From Victivallales bacterium (lineage in GTDB: Bacteria; Verrucomicrobiota; Lentisphaeria; Oligosphaerales; Oligosphaeraceae): a stretch of DNA of 10,345 nucleotides. Below, piece after piece: positions 1 to 6,982 of the stretch. Each line of letters begins with the position of its first letter. Position 1 is the stretch's first letter. Below the pieces are notes generated by a model that was not told the origin of the DNA, did not search any database, and saw nothing but the letters and a program-made list of their open reading frames with translations. The stretch covers positions 1 through 10,345 of the forward strand of contig JAFYGL010000179.1 of the NCBI GenBank assembly GCA_017543165.1, in the 5' to 3' direction. Position numbers and translations under genes: made by a program.

Positions 1-72
1 ACAATAACAGGAAACTATTATACGGGGCGTCTTACTAGAGGTTCTATGGATTTTAATGCTGAGAGAGAATAA
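1..72 (+). CDS. Possible 3' end of an upstream gene (about 23 codons)
   Basis: Frame 1 is open from the window edge to a TAA at 70-72 and would encode a tail ending in SMDFNAERE. The other two plus-strand frames hit stops early, at 5 and 34. The codons are A/T-rich (ATA, ACA, AGA, TCT), unlike the genes to the right, so this may be chance open reading in an A+T-rich spacer. No family is recognisable from so few residues. If real, the gene is co-directional with the fucosidase and ends about 175 bases before its start. Confidence 0.25.
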   Translation, partial: TITGNYYTGRLTRGSMDFNAERE

Positions 73-197
73 TGTAAAAGCGAATCAATAACTCTGCATT
101 TAGATCAAGAAGGAAGAAAACATGCCAGAATATTAACCTGCTCCGAACAGAGCGAAATCCTAAAATACTGGCAGGGTGAATGATTGCGAGTAATTAG

Positions 198-220
198 TGA
201 ATGTCCATGGGGGACATGCA
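198..220. promoter_or_regulatory. Inverted repeat upstream of the fucosidase, possible operator
   Basis: Perfect 6-base arms ATGTCC (201-206) and GGACAT (212-217) flank a 5-base centre. After one mismatch the symmetry continues for two more pairs, giving 8 of 9 matched positions per arm. It sits about 17 bases before the fucosidase ribosome binding site, where a repressor operator or a 5'-leader hairpin would act. No convincing sigma-70 -35/-10 pair could be placed around it, and no regulator gene is in the window, so its role is inferred from position and symmetry only. Confidence 0.35.
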
Positions 221-236
221 TTAAGTTGATAAATGC

Positions 237-241
237 AGGAG
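237..241 (+). promoter_or_regulatory. Ribosome binding site that fixes the fucosidase start
   Basis: AGGAG lies 6 bases before the ATG at 248. An in-frame ATG at 233 exists five codons earlier, but this Shine-Dalgarno sequence lies inside that extension and nothing similar precedes 233. The start at 248 is therefore preferred. Confidence 0.7.
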
Positions 242-247
242 AGTAAA

Positions 248-1549
248 ATGGCAAATTACGGTAGAGGCGACAGCGGGTGGTTTACCCACGACCGCTTTGG
301 CATGTTCATTCATTGGGGCTTGTATTCCATGCTTGCAAAGCACGAGTGGATATGCTGCTTTGACCACATAGACAACGAGTCATACCAGATATACTTTAAC
401 TTGTTCGAGCCTGATATGTTCAATCCACGGGAATGGGCAAGAAAGGCACGTGAGGCTGGCATGAAGTACTTTGTCATCACCACGAAGCACCATGAGGGCT
501 TCTGTATGTGGGACACGAAATACACCGACTACAAGATTACCAACACGCCTTATGGCAAGGACATCTTGAGGGAAATCGTGGAAGCGTTCCGTGCGGAGGG
601 GCTGCATGTGGGATTCTACTATTCGCTGCTGGACTGGCACCACCCAGACTTCAAGATTGACAGGTACCATCCGCTCAAGGTCAGGGACGACTGGGAGGAA
701 CTGAACAAGAAGCGAAACCAGAAGAGATACGCCAAGTATATGCGTGACCAGGTGACGGAGCTGCTGACGCAATATGGCAAGATTGACATCATCTGGTTCG
801 ACTTCTCGTATCCGAAGATGCAGCCTTCGGGTCCCGGAAAAAACTGCGACGACTGGGAATCCGAGAAACTGATCAAGCTGGTTCGCAAGCTGCAGCCGAA
901 CATATTGGTCAACAACAGGCTGAATCTTCCAGGCTCGGGCGACATTGAGACGCCCGAACAGTACACGCCTTTGTTTGACAAGGTGGATGAGAACGGGAAG
1001 CATTTGACCTGGGAAGGATGCCAGACCTTCTCCGGCTCATGGGGATATTCCAGGGACGAGCAGACCTGGAAGACGCCCAGGCAGTGCATCGACATGCTGA
1101 TAAACCATGTGTCCCGCAATGGAAACCTGCTGATGAACGTGGGTCCCACCAGCCGCGGCTATCTGGACTACAGGGCGATAAACTGCCTGGACGCCTTTGC
1201 CGAATGGATGAAATACCATGGCAAGGCGATTTACGGCTGCGGCATGGCGCCTGCGGAATATCCCGAGCCAAGGGATTGCCGCTATACATACAATGCGGAA
1301 AGGAACAGGCTGTACCTGCACATAATGAACTGGCCGTTCAAGGACATGTTCCTGCCAGGCCTTGATGGCAAGCTGCGCTATGCCCAGCTACTGAACGACG
1401 GCAGCGAAATCAAATGGCGCAACGCCAGTTCCGATGAATTCAATGGCGACAATATGCTTGAAAGCACAAAGAAGAACGGCGTGTGGCTGACGCTGCCTGT
1501 CGTCAAGCCGAATGTGGCGGTTCCCGTAGTGGAGTTGATACTGAAGTAA
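248..1549 (+). CDS. Alpha-L-fucosidase, glycoside hydrolase family 29
   Basis: This retaining exo-enzyme releases terminal alpha-L-fucose from glycans. The protein has 433 residues from the ATG at 248, a normal length for a GH29 catalytic (beta/alpha)8 domain with a short C-terminal beta domain. Family signatures include FIHWGLYS (His22), TKHHEGFCMWD (His81-His82, matching the substrate-binding KHHDGF motif), and IIWFDFSY with Asp185 at the nucleophile position. GDIETPEQ and SWGY motifs follow. The acid/base residue varies among GH29 subfamilies and is not assigned here. There is no signal peptide, so it probably acts in the cytoplasm on imported fucosylated oligosaccharides. It converges on two exported carbohydrate-type genes. 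It holds the only two CCGG tetranucleotides of the window (834 and 1032), and its upstream region is A+T-rich, which may hint at a separate origin. The family call is firm; linkage specificity is unknown. Confidence 0.93.
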   Translation: MANYGRGDSGWFTHDRFGMFIHWGLYSMLAKHEWICCFDHIDNESYQIYFNLFEPDMFNPREWARKAREAGMKYFVITTKHHEGFCMWDTKYTDYKITNTPYGKDILREIVEAFRAEGLHVGFYYSLLDWHHPDFKIDRYHPLKVRDDWEELNKKRNQKRYAKYMRDQVTELLTQYGKIDIIWFDFSYPKMQPSGPGKNCDDWESEKLIKLVRKLQPNILVNNRLNLPGSGDIETPEQYTPLFDKVDENGKHLTWEGCQTFSGSWGYSRDEQTWKTPRQCIDMLINHVSRNGNLLMNVGPTSRGYLDYRAINCLDAFAEWMKYHGKAIYGCGMAPAEYPEPRDCRYTYNAERNRLYLHIMNWPFKDMFLPGLDGKLRYAQLLNDGSEIKWRNASSDEFNGDNMLESTKKNGVWLTLPVVKPNVAVPVVELILK

Positions 1550-1569
1550 AATTGAACCACAGATTCACA

Positions 1570-1670
1570 GGGGATGTTGCAAAACCTCCAATGTGAGCGC
1601 CAAAGTGGCGCTCACTCAGGTTGAAGCAGGGGCAAGGCAGGCTTTGAAATTTAGGTTTTGCAACAGTCCC
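1570..1670. mobile_element. MITE-like element with 18-base terminal inverted repeats
   Basis: The ends are inverted copies: 1570-1587 against 1653-1670 match at 16 of 18 positions, including an uninterrupted 13-base core (TGTTGCAAAACCT against AGGTTTTGCAACA). The 101-base interior has no coding potential but holds a strong hairpin (1593-1615). Read inward, the right end is GGGACTGTTGCAAAACCT. Its first 14 bases differ at one position from the IS26/IS240 (IS6-family) end GGCACTGTTGCAAA as I recall it, although GTTGCAAA ends also occur in other IS groups. The 8-base flanks (1562-1569 and 1671-1678) agree at only 5 of 8 positions, so no clear target duplication is seen. It may be a non-autonomous derivative of an IS elsewhere in the genome. 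Alternatively it is a structural spacer between convergent genes. Confidence 0.6.
1593..1615. repeat. Perfect 10-bp hairpin with 3-base loop, inside the MITE-like element
   Basis: GTGAGCGCCA (1593-1602) and TGGCGCTCAC (1606-1615) are exact reverse complements around AAG. No T-run follows on either strand, so it is not a canonical intrinsic terminator. It lies between convergent genes and could still slow or protect transcripts arriving from both sides. Confidence 0.7.
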
Positions 1671-1692
1671 GATATAAAAAAATCCTTAAAAA

Positions 1693-1743
1693 CTCTGCGC
1701 CTCTGCGTCTCTGCGTTAAAAGAGTGCCTCTGCGTTGAAAGAG
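1693..1743. repeat. CTCTGCG short tandem repeat block
   Basis: Four CTCTGCG copies start at 1693, 1701, 1709 and 1728. The first three have an exact 8-base period. A longer unit also repeats: 1707-1724 and 1726-1743 agree at 16 of 18 positions with a 19-base period. The block lies just downstream of the LamG gene's stop. From memory, similar CTCTGCG-rich strings, often near ACCACAGAT-type strings, are scattered between genes in many environmental bacteria. An ACCACAGATTCACAG string is present at 1556-1570, on the other side of the MITE-like element. No function is known to me. Confidence 0.6.
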
Positions 1744-1752
1744 AGGTGGGAG

Positions 1753-2478
1753 TTATAGTTCTTTGGCGATGGTCAGGATTTGCTCTGGTGTAAGTGCCAC
1801 ATCGAACAACTTGAACTCGCAGATGCCTCCATTGTAGCCGTATGCATAGTGGTTGTATGAACCGATGGAGAACGGGCGCGGCTTTGTGGGATAGATTTTC
1901 TTGTCGGTGGAGCCCACTTCAATGCCATTGTAGAAAATCCTCAGCATATTGCCGTCATTGCTGATTGCGATATGGTTCCAGGTGCCTTTAGCCACCTTGA
2001 CCTTTGAGGGAGGCACGGCAAAGCCGCCGCCAGTCTTGGCAGTGCCCTGCCCCATCGTGGCCCTGAGGGAGCCCCATCCGTAAAGCATGCGGAAGCCAGG
2101 GCCATAGTCAGACGGCGTGTTGCCGAACACGGTGTATTGCATAGTGCCCTTCAGGCCTGCGTCAGGCTTGAACCAGCACATTGCAGTGAATGGCTTGCTG
2201 AAGTCAAAATGCTCAGAGGCTGGTATCTCCAGGCTGGCAACGGGCTTTTCCTTGCAATTGATATCGTTCTTGAAGTACAATGCCTTGCCACCAAGACGGC
2301 CTGGACCCCACTCCAACTTCTCCTTTGCCATGGCCATGACCTTGAACTGCCTGCTGCCCGTGGAGGCTATCGCGTCAAAGTCACCCTCATTCAGATTAAG
2401 TTCCCAGACTGGCTTCGGCAACTGCCCGAAGCACAAGACAGACAGCATCACAAATGTTGAAAAGAAAAACTTTTTCAT
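1753..2478 (-). CDS. Exported LamG / concanavalin A-like domain protein
   Basis: The protein has 241 residues. An N-terminal signal peptide (MKKFFF, then a hydrophobic stretch to about residue 18, ending LCFG) is followed by one concanavalin A-like jelly-roll domain of the LamG type, about residues 24-241. Typical features are the GTWNHIAISNDG strand (165-176), the NGIEVG turn (184-189) and the end motif FSIGSYNHYAYGYNGG...VALTPEQI. The residue before Cys16 is Leu, so there is no proper lipobox and the protein is probably periplasmic or secreted. LamG domains bind glycans or proteins; a catalytic role is not evident. GGAGGG (2486-2491 on the minus strand) lies 7 bases before the start. The preceding gene's stop is only 14 bases upstream, so the two are almost certainly co-transcribed. 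The fold call is good; the ligand is unknown. Confidence 0.85.
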   Translation of the reverse strand: MKKFFFSTFVMLSVLCFGQLPKPVWELNLNEGDFDAIASTGSRQFKVMAMAKEKLEWGPGRLGGKALYFKNDINCKEKPVASLEIPASEHFDFSKPFTAMCWFKPDAGLKGTMQYTVFGNTPSDYGPGFRMLYGWGSLRATMGQGTAKTGGGFAVPPSKVKVAKGTWNHIAISNDGNMLRIFYNGIEVGSTDKKIYPTKPRPFSIGSYNHYAYGYNGGICEFKLFDVALTPEQILTIAKEL

Positions 2479-2492
2479 CTTAAAACCCTCCG

Positions 2493-5318
2493 TTATTTCT
2501 CATAGACCTCGATTTCATGAATCAGCGCATACCTGGATTTTGGCGTAAGCTTTTTCATGTTGATGCGCACTGCATCCGCCTTACGGGGAGCAAACTTGTA
2601 CTCGCCAGCATCACCCTTAAACTCATTTTCCTCCGCCACCGTCACCCATTCGCCATTCACGCGCACCTGCAAGTCAAATGCGGCAATGGACTTGTTGGCT
2701 GTATAAACTGCAATACGCCCCATGGTCTTCGGATCCTTGAACTCCATCTGCAACCAGATAGGCATCTTGGGGTCCACCCTGGAACTGTAGATCAGATAGC
2801 CTTCGTTGTTCTGCGGGCCGTATGCCGCAAAGCCCTCATACACGCCGTCCGCCACATGCCAGAGCATAGTGTCTGGCCTACGGCCGCCGTGCTTGTTGGA
2901 GTTTGAGGTAACCTTCACTGTCTCGCCTTCAAAGCGCTGGTGCGCCAGGTTGCCTGGCTTTTTGCGGGAGGCATACACCTTCTCAATGCGCTCCTCCACC
3001 TCTTTCAGCGAAGGCAGGCCAAAGTCCCGTGCATCGGTGGTGTAAACACGAGCGTCAAAATTCTTGAACGCATCAGAGAAAACATTGCCCTTGGCGGTGA
3101 GAGTGCGTCCTTCGCGCAGAACATGGAGTTTGCGGTTGCCAAGGCCAGGCACCGTGAAATTGGCCTTCTGCAAATCCGTCGAAAGTCCTGCCGCCAGTAT
3201 CCAGTATTCATTGCCCACCTTTTTCACGCGGATTGCCGCGTTCACATTGTCGCTGGACGCGCCTGGGAAGTCAGGCGAGGTCATGGCAGGAGCCAGCACC
3301 CTGGTGCATTCCTGGGCGAAGTCCGTTATACCAATGCCCAGTTCGGGATAGTGGCAATTCGCAAAGTTGTAGAATTCCACGGCATTGGTGCCCAGCGTGA
3401 AAGCAAGCAGATACTGCGTGCGTATCTCATCGTAACTGGGAATGCGGCTGTTGGCGGCGCCGCAGTCGCCGTAGTTGAAGCCCTGTTGCAGGAACGCGAT
3501 GGTCTGGTGATAGCCGTGCGCCTTGTTCATTGCAGTGGCCTGTGAGCAGAAAATCGCCACCTTGGAGAAGTCGTTGCGGGGCTTGCCATGGGCTGGATTC
3601 GGATATGGATGCAGGCCATTCAACTCCGCAACATAATAGAAGTCCTGCGTGCCCGCGACAGTGTCATTGGAGACCAGCAGCGGATGGTATGGGTCCTCGT
3701 CCCTGATGATGTCCGCAAAATGCTTCAATGCACTGGCGGACACGCCAGAGATTTCAGGCTCGTCGCAAAGATAGTACGCGAACTGGTTGTCCCCATTGTC
3801 AGCAATCTTGCGCACCTGTGCGCGAATGACCTTCTCCATTTCAGGCGTGATGCGCGGCATCCTCAGGAATTTGTGCGTGGGGGAACTGGACCACATGAGC
3901 GCGCCATCAACACGCTTGTACGGGATGTTGGACAAACTTGAGACGCGCCCATTGGCGCCATCGATGTCCGCCGTGCCCCAGTTGAACACGGGGAAGTACT
4001 TTTCCTTTTCAATGTGCCAGATGCCGTCCTTGTCCCTCCATGCCTCGCCTTTTCTGAAAGGCAGTTTCCTCAAAGGAGCAGTGGCGTTGTGCTTGCCAGC
4101 CTCCGCGAAGATGGTCATCTTCCCTTCGGGCAGCGACGCCACGGGGAAACTGACTTTCGCGTTCCTGGCAACATTCTTCTCCACCAGGACCTTGCCGTTG
4201 GCGTCCTTGATGCCAGTGCGAATCGTGCTTATGTCAGTCGCCTTGCAGAGCAGTTCGTATTCCACGTTCTTCAGCTCCTGGGACACAAAGATTGCATTAC
4301 GATAGCAAGGTGCAATCAATTTAATATCCAAGGGTGAAAACTCCACATCCTGGCGGAAGTAGCTGCGCTTGAGGATGCGACGGCTCTCTGGAACCAGCAC
4401 ATCCGCAATAAGCTGGTATGTGCCCTGCTCCTTCAGCGCAATGTCCCTGAATTCTATGTTGCGTTGTTCCTTGGGGGCGAACTTCTCCTTGAGAGATGCG
4501 CCAGTGATGCCCTTGTCCCCGCCGTTCACGATGAAGTCCAGCACAATCTCCTGTGCCTTGTCCGCCATGTTGGTGACTGGCACCACCACATTGGCCTTGA
4601 ACTTGCCCTCATCAGGCAGCACCTGCATTGTGGGCACCGTGATTTCCCAGGAATATTCCGCCAGATTCACATTGATGCCCTCGACTGGCACGAATTCACC
4701 CGCCACATGGAAGAGGCCGCTCTTGGTGATGGAGGATTCCTCTGCGAAAGGCGGCGCCCAGTCACCACGGGCGAAATTGAAGCCCCAGGTCGTATTGTTG
4801 GGCGTGATGCTCATTGTGGAGAAGGGCAGCTTGGCTTCAATGATGTACATGCCCTCCAGATTGGAGACTGCGGCTTTCATGCTGGATTTCCACTTGCTGT
4901 CTCCGACATATCCGCCTTCAGTGCGGCTTGCGTTGTAAATCTTGTCGTTGATGCCGATAAGATAGTGGAAATACCTGTTCTGCGTGAAGTTGGGATCCAC
5001 CATTATCTCCACATGGTCATTGGAATATGCGTCCTTCTCTGGAACAAGTTTGGCCTGGCCTCCTGCGGGACGATAGCACTTGAACGCCACATAGAGCGCA
5101 CTGCTGTCATACGTGAGGAACGCCTCCGTCTTGAGGGAGGCAGGCGTGCCCAGGTTCAGCTTGTTGAACTTGTCGAATTTCAGTGCGTTCTGCCAGCAGG
5201 CATCGTCCAGCACACCGTCAATGACAGGCGCCTGCGCTGCCGCCTGGCTGATTTTATACGGGGCCGCAACAGCGACTAGCGCCATCAACATCAGAATGCA
5301 GATTATTCCTCGTTTCAT
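2493..5318 (-). CDS. Exported CBM9-like / TIM-barrel / discoidin-like multidomain protein, putative glycan-active
   Basis: The protein has 941 residues. A signal peptide (MKRGIICILMLMALVAVAA, cleavage near 19) is followed by a CBM9-like DOMON-type sugar-binding domain at about 24-215, with APVIDGVLDDACW at 30-42 and NDHVEIMVDPN at 100-110. Beta-rich linker domains span about 216-420. The region from about 425 to 700 looks like a glycoside-hydrolase-type TIM barrel, with FPVFNWG and the strand end FAYYLCDEPE. Asp519-Glu520 sit where clan-A-like enzymes often carry an acidic catalytic residue. An F5/8 type C (discoidin, CBM32-like) domain runs from about 797 to the end, with IWLQMEFKDPKTMGRIAVYT and a terminal IHEIEVYEK. 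I cannot place the barrel in a named GH family. AAAGGA (5328-5333, minus strand) lies 9 bases before the start. It follows trpS after 42 bases and is followed by the LamG gene. Export and sugar binding are well supported; hydrolase activity is inference. Confidence 0.8.
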   Translation of the reverse strand: MKRGIICILMLMALVAVAAPYKISQAAAQAPVIDGVLDDACWQNALKFDKFNKLNLGTPASLKTEAFLTYDSSALYVAFKCYRPAGGQAKLVPEKDAYSNDHVEIMVDPNFTQNRYFHYLIGINDKIYNASRTEGGYVGDSKWKSSMKAAVSNLEGMYIIEAKLPFSTMSITPNNTTWGFNFARGDWAPPFAEESSITKSGLFHVAGEFVPVEGINVNLAEYSWEITVPTMQVLPDEGKFKANVVVPVTNMADKAQEIVLDFIVNGGDKGITGASLKEKFAPKEQRNIEFRDIALKEQGTYQLIADVLVPESRRILKRSYFRQDVEFSPLDIKLIAPCYRNAIFVSQELKNVEYELLCKATDISTIRTGIKDANGKVLVEKNVARNAKVSFPVASLPEGKMTIFAEAGKHNATAPLRKLPFRKGEAWRDKDGIWHIEKEKYFPVFNWGTADIDGANGRVSSLSNIPYKRVDGALMWSSSPTHKFLRMPRITPEMEKVIRAQVRKIADNGDNQFAYYLCDEPEISGVSASALKHFADIIRDEDPYHPLLVSNDTVAGTQDFYYVAELNGLHPYPNPAHGKPRNDFSKVAIFCSQATAMNKAHGYHQTIAFLQQGFNYGDCGAANSRIPSYDEIRTQYLLAFTLGTNAVEFYNFANCHYPELGIGITDFAQECTRVLAPAMTSPDFPGASSDNVNAAIRVKKVGNEYWILAAGLSTDLQKANFTVPGLGNRKLHVLREGRTLTAKGNVFSDAFKNFDARVYTTDARDFGLPSLKEVEERIEKVYASRKKPGNLAHQRFEGETVKVTSNSNKHGGRRPDTMLWHVADGVYEGFAAYGPQNNEGYLIYSSRVDPKMPIWLQMEFKDPKTMGRIAVYTANKSIAAFDLQVRVNGEWVTVAEENEFKGDAGEYKFAPRKADAVRINMKKLTPKSRYALIHEIEVYEK

Positions 5319-5360
5319 TGCTCTCTGTCCTTTGGTCTATGGTGAAAAATCTAAAATATC

Positions 5361-6338
5361 TTATTCCAGGCCGACGGCGATGCGGGCGCGTGTCAATGTA
5401 GCCTGGGCCACCTTGCGGGCGCGTTCGGCGCCGTATTGCAGGATGTCCTCCACTTCCTTGGGATTTTCCAGCAGGTGCTTGCGGCGTTCCCTCATTGGCG
5501 CAAAGTACTCGATGTACTTCTCGTACAGCGCCTGCTTGGCGTGGCCGTAGCCCATGCCGCCCGCAAGATAGCGCGCCCTCAGTTCCTCCTGCTCCTCTGG
5601 TGTCGCCATCAGTTTGAACAACTTGAAGATGTTGCAGGTGTCTGGATTCTTCGGCGCTTCCATGGGCGTGGAATCGGTGACTATCTTCATGAAGCGGCTG
5701 CGTATGGCCTTGCCTTCACCAAAAATCTCAATGGCATTGCCATAGCTCTTGGACATCTTCTGCCCGTCAATGCCAGGTATGACCGCCACATCCTCGGAAA
5801 TGATGGGCTCTGGTATCACGAAGGTTTCGCCGTATCTGTTGTTGAAGCGAATCGCGATGTCCCTGGTCACTTCCAGATGCTGCTTCTGGTCCTTGCCCAC
5901 TGGAACGTGGGTGGAATCGTACAGCAAAATGTCCGCCGCCATCAATACGGGATATGCGAACAAGCCATGGTTCGCCTCCTGGCCGTGCGCCAGCTTGTCC
6001 TTGTAGCTGTGGCAACGCTCCAGCAGGCCCATGGGTGTCAGGCAGGACAGCATCCACGCCAATTCCTGCACCTGCGGCACATCTGACTGCCTGAAAAACA
6101 CCGTCTTCTCAGGATCAATGCCGCACGCGATGAAATCCACCGCCACATCCCATATCCTCTGGCGCAGCAATGCAGGCTCTGGCAGCTGCGTCAATGCGTG
6201 GAAGTTCGCGATGAAATAGAACCTGTCGCTGCTCTCGTCTTTCTGAGCCTCGATGCATGGACGCATCGCCCCGAAATAATTGCCTATGTGCAGCGTGCCC
6301 GAAGACTGCACGCCCGTCAAAACTCTTTTCTTTGCCAT
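5361..6338 (-). CDS. trpS: Tryptophanyl-tRNA synthetase
   Basis: This class Ic aminoacyl-tRNA synthetase charges tRNA-Trp with tryptophan in the cytoplasm. At 325 residues it has the usual bacterial length. The N-terminus TGVQSSGTLHIGNYFGAM carries the HIGH-type motif as HIGN (17-20). A full KMSKS loop is at 194-198, preceded by IPGIDGQ. Both nucleotide-binding signatures are intact and the C-terminal alpha-helical tRNA-binding region is complete. The start is set by an AAGGA (6345-6349, minus strand) 6 bases upstream. The 36-base gap to the preceding gene is too short for a T-box or a Trp attenuator, so any such control would have to act upstream in the operon. No oddity was seen. Confidence 0.97.
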   Translation of the reverse strand: MAKKRVLTGVQSSGTLHIGNYFGAMRPCIEAQKDESSDRFYFIANFHALTQLPEPALLRQRIWDVAVDFIACGIDPEKTVFFRQSDVPQVQELAWMLSCLTPMGLLERCHSYKDKLAHGQEANHGLFAYPVLMAADILLYDSTHVPVGKDQKQHLEVTRDIAIRFNNRYGETFVIPEPIISEDVAVIPGIDGQKMSKSYGNAIEIFGEGKAIRSRFMKIVTDSTPMEAPKNPDTCNIFKLFKLMATPEEQEELRARYLAGGMGYGHAKQALYEKYIEYFAPMRERRKHLLENPKEVEDILQYGAERARKVAQATLTRARIAVGLE

Positions 6339-6360
6339 GATTTTTCCTTGTTTTTGTTTG

Positions 6361-6381
6361 TATGTGGGCGCCGCTCACATA
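6361..6381. repeat. Small inverted repeat between the MBL-fold gene and trpS
   Basis: TATGTG (6361-6366) and CACATA (6376-6381) are perfect 6-base arms. Inner bases add further pairing, giving a 9-position stem with one imperfect pair and a 3-base loop. It includes the TGA stop of the MBL-fold gene. No U-run follows on the transcribed strand, so it is not a canonical terminator. It may act in mRNA processing or be chance. Confidence 0.35.
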
Positions 6382-6980
6382 AATATCGGGTTTGCCTGCT
6401 CCTTTGCGATGGTGGTGCTTTGCTCGTGGCCAGGGAACACGCGTGTCTCGCCTGGCAGTTTTAAGAGCACATCCCTTATGGAGGCGAAGATGGCCTTTTC
6501 GCTGCCGCCTGGGAAATCAGTGCGCCCATACGTGCCGCAGAACAGCGTATCCCCAGTGAAAACTACCTTTTCAGCAGGAAAATAGAAGCACACCCCGCCT
6601 GGCGTGTGCCCTGGCGTATGCAGAATCTGGAAATCCATGCCCGCCGTCGGGCAGTCCTTCACAGGCTGCGGCAGATTCGCAGGCGCCATCATGTACGGCG
6701 GCAGGGCATTGTCCTTGGAAAAATATATGCCATAGTCGTCTGGATGTATCCAGACTGGCGCATTGTATTTCTCCGCCACCTCCGCCACAGCGCTTACATG
6801 GTCAACGTGCGCATGCGTCAGCAGAATGCCAACCACCTTCACCTTCTCCGCCTCAACGGCGGCAAATATCTTCGCAGTGGAACTGCCTGGATCCACCAGA
6901 AGCGCCTCGCCAGTCTGCTCATTGCTCAGCAGATAGCAGTTCACCGACAGGAAGTCCAGCACTATTCTCTTCATCTTCAT
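6375..6980 (-). CDS. Metallo-beta-lactamase-fold hydrolase, glyoxalase II (GloB/YcbL)-like
   Basis: The protein has 201 residues and no signal peptide, so it should be cytoplasmic. The di-metal site is complete: THAHVDH (His56, His58, Asp60, His61), His125 in HTPGHTPGG, Asp144 in FTGDTLF, and His185 in FPGHEQ. The GRTDFPGG segment (152-159) is typical of the small YcbL-like type II glyoxalases, which hydrolyse thioesters such as S-D-lactoylglutathione. The real substrate cannot be read from sequence, and persulfide dioxygenases and other thioesterases share these motifs. AGGAGGG (6990-6996, minus strand) lies 9 bases before the chosen ATG; the Met two codons later would be 15 bases away. The start is 2 bases after the parvulin stop and the Shine-Dalgarno lies inside that gene's 3' end, so translation is probably coupled. 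Confidence 0.9.
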   Translation of the reverse strand: MKMKRIVLDFLSVNCYLLSNEQTGEALLVDPGSSTAKIFAAVEAEKVKVVGILLTHAHVDHVSAVAEVAEKYNAPVWIHPDDYGIYFSKDNALPPYMMAPANLPQPVKDCPTAGMDFQILHTPGHTPGGVCFYFPAEKVVFTGDTLFCGTYGRTDFPGGSEKAIFASIRDVLLKLPGETRVFPGHEQSTTIAKEQANPIFM

Positions 6981-6982
6981 GA

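Noticed and set aside
122..136. A very short frame (MPEY, then stop) after an AGGAAG in the fucosidase leader
   Set aside because: Four codons with a Shine-Dalgarno-like string could be a leader peptide, but in A+T-rich purine-rich DNA this occurs easily by chance and nothing else supports it.
161..166. TAAAAT as a -10 box for the fucosidase
   Set aside because: The bases 17 upstream (CTGCTC at 138-143) match the -35 consensus at only half of the positions, so no promoter is called.
1593..1615. Hairpin as a bidirectional intrinsic terminator
   Set aside because: The stem is strong, but no T-run follows on either strand. It is better described as part of the inverted-repeat element.
1693..1743. 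CTCTGCG repeats as a CRISPR array
   Set aside because: The units are only 7-8 bases with almost no spacers, no repeat of 25-40 bases is present, and no cas gene is nearby.
4464..5279. A 271-codon plus-strand frame opposite the 941-residue gene
   Set aside because: The minus-strand gene has a signal peptide and recognisable domains, while this frame has none. It looks like a shadow of G+C-rich codon use.
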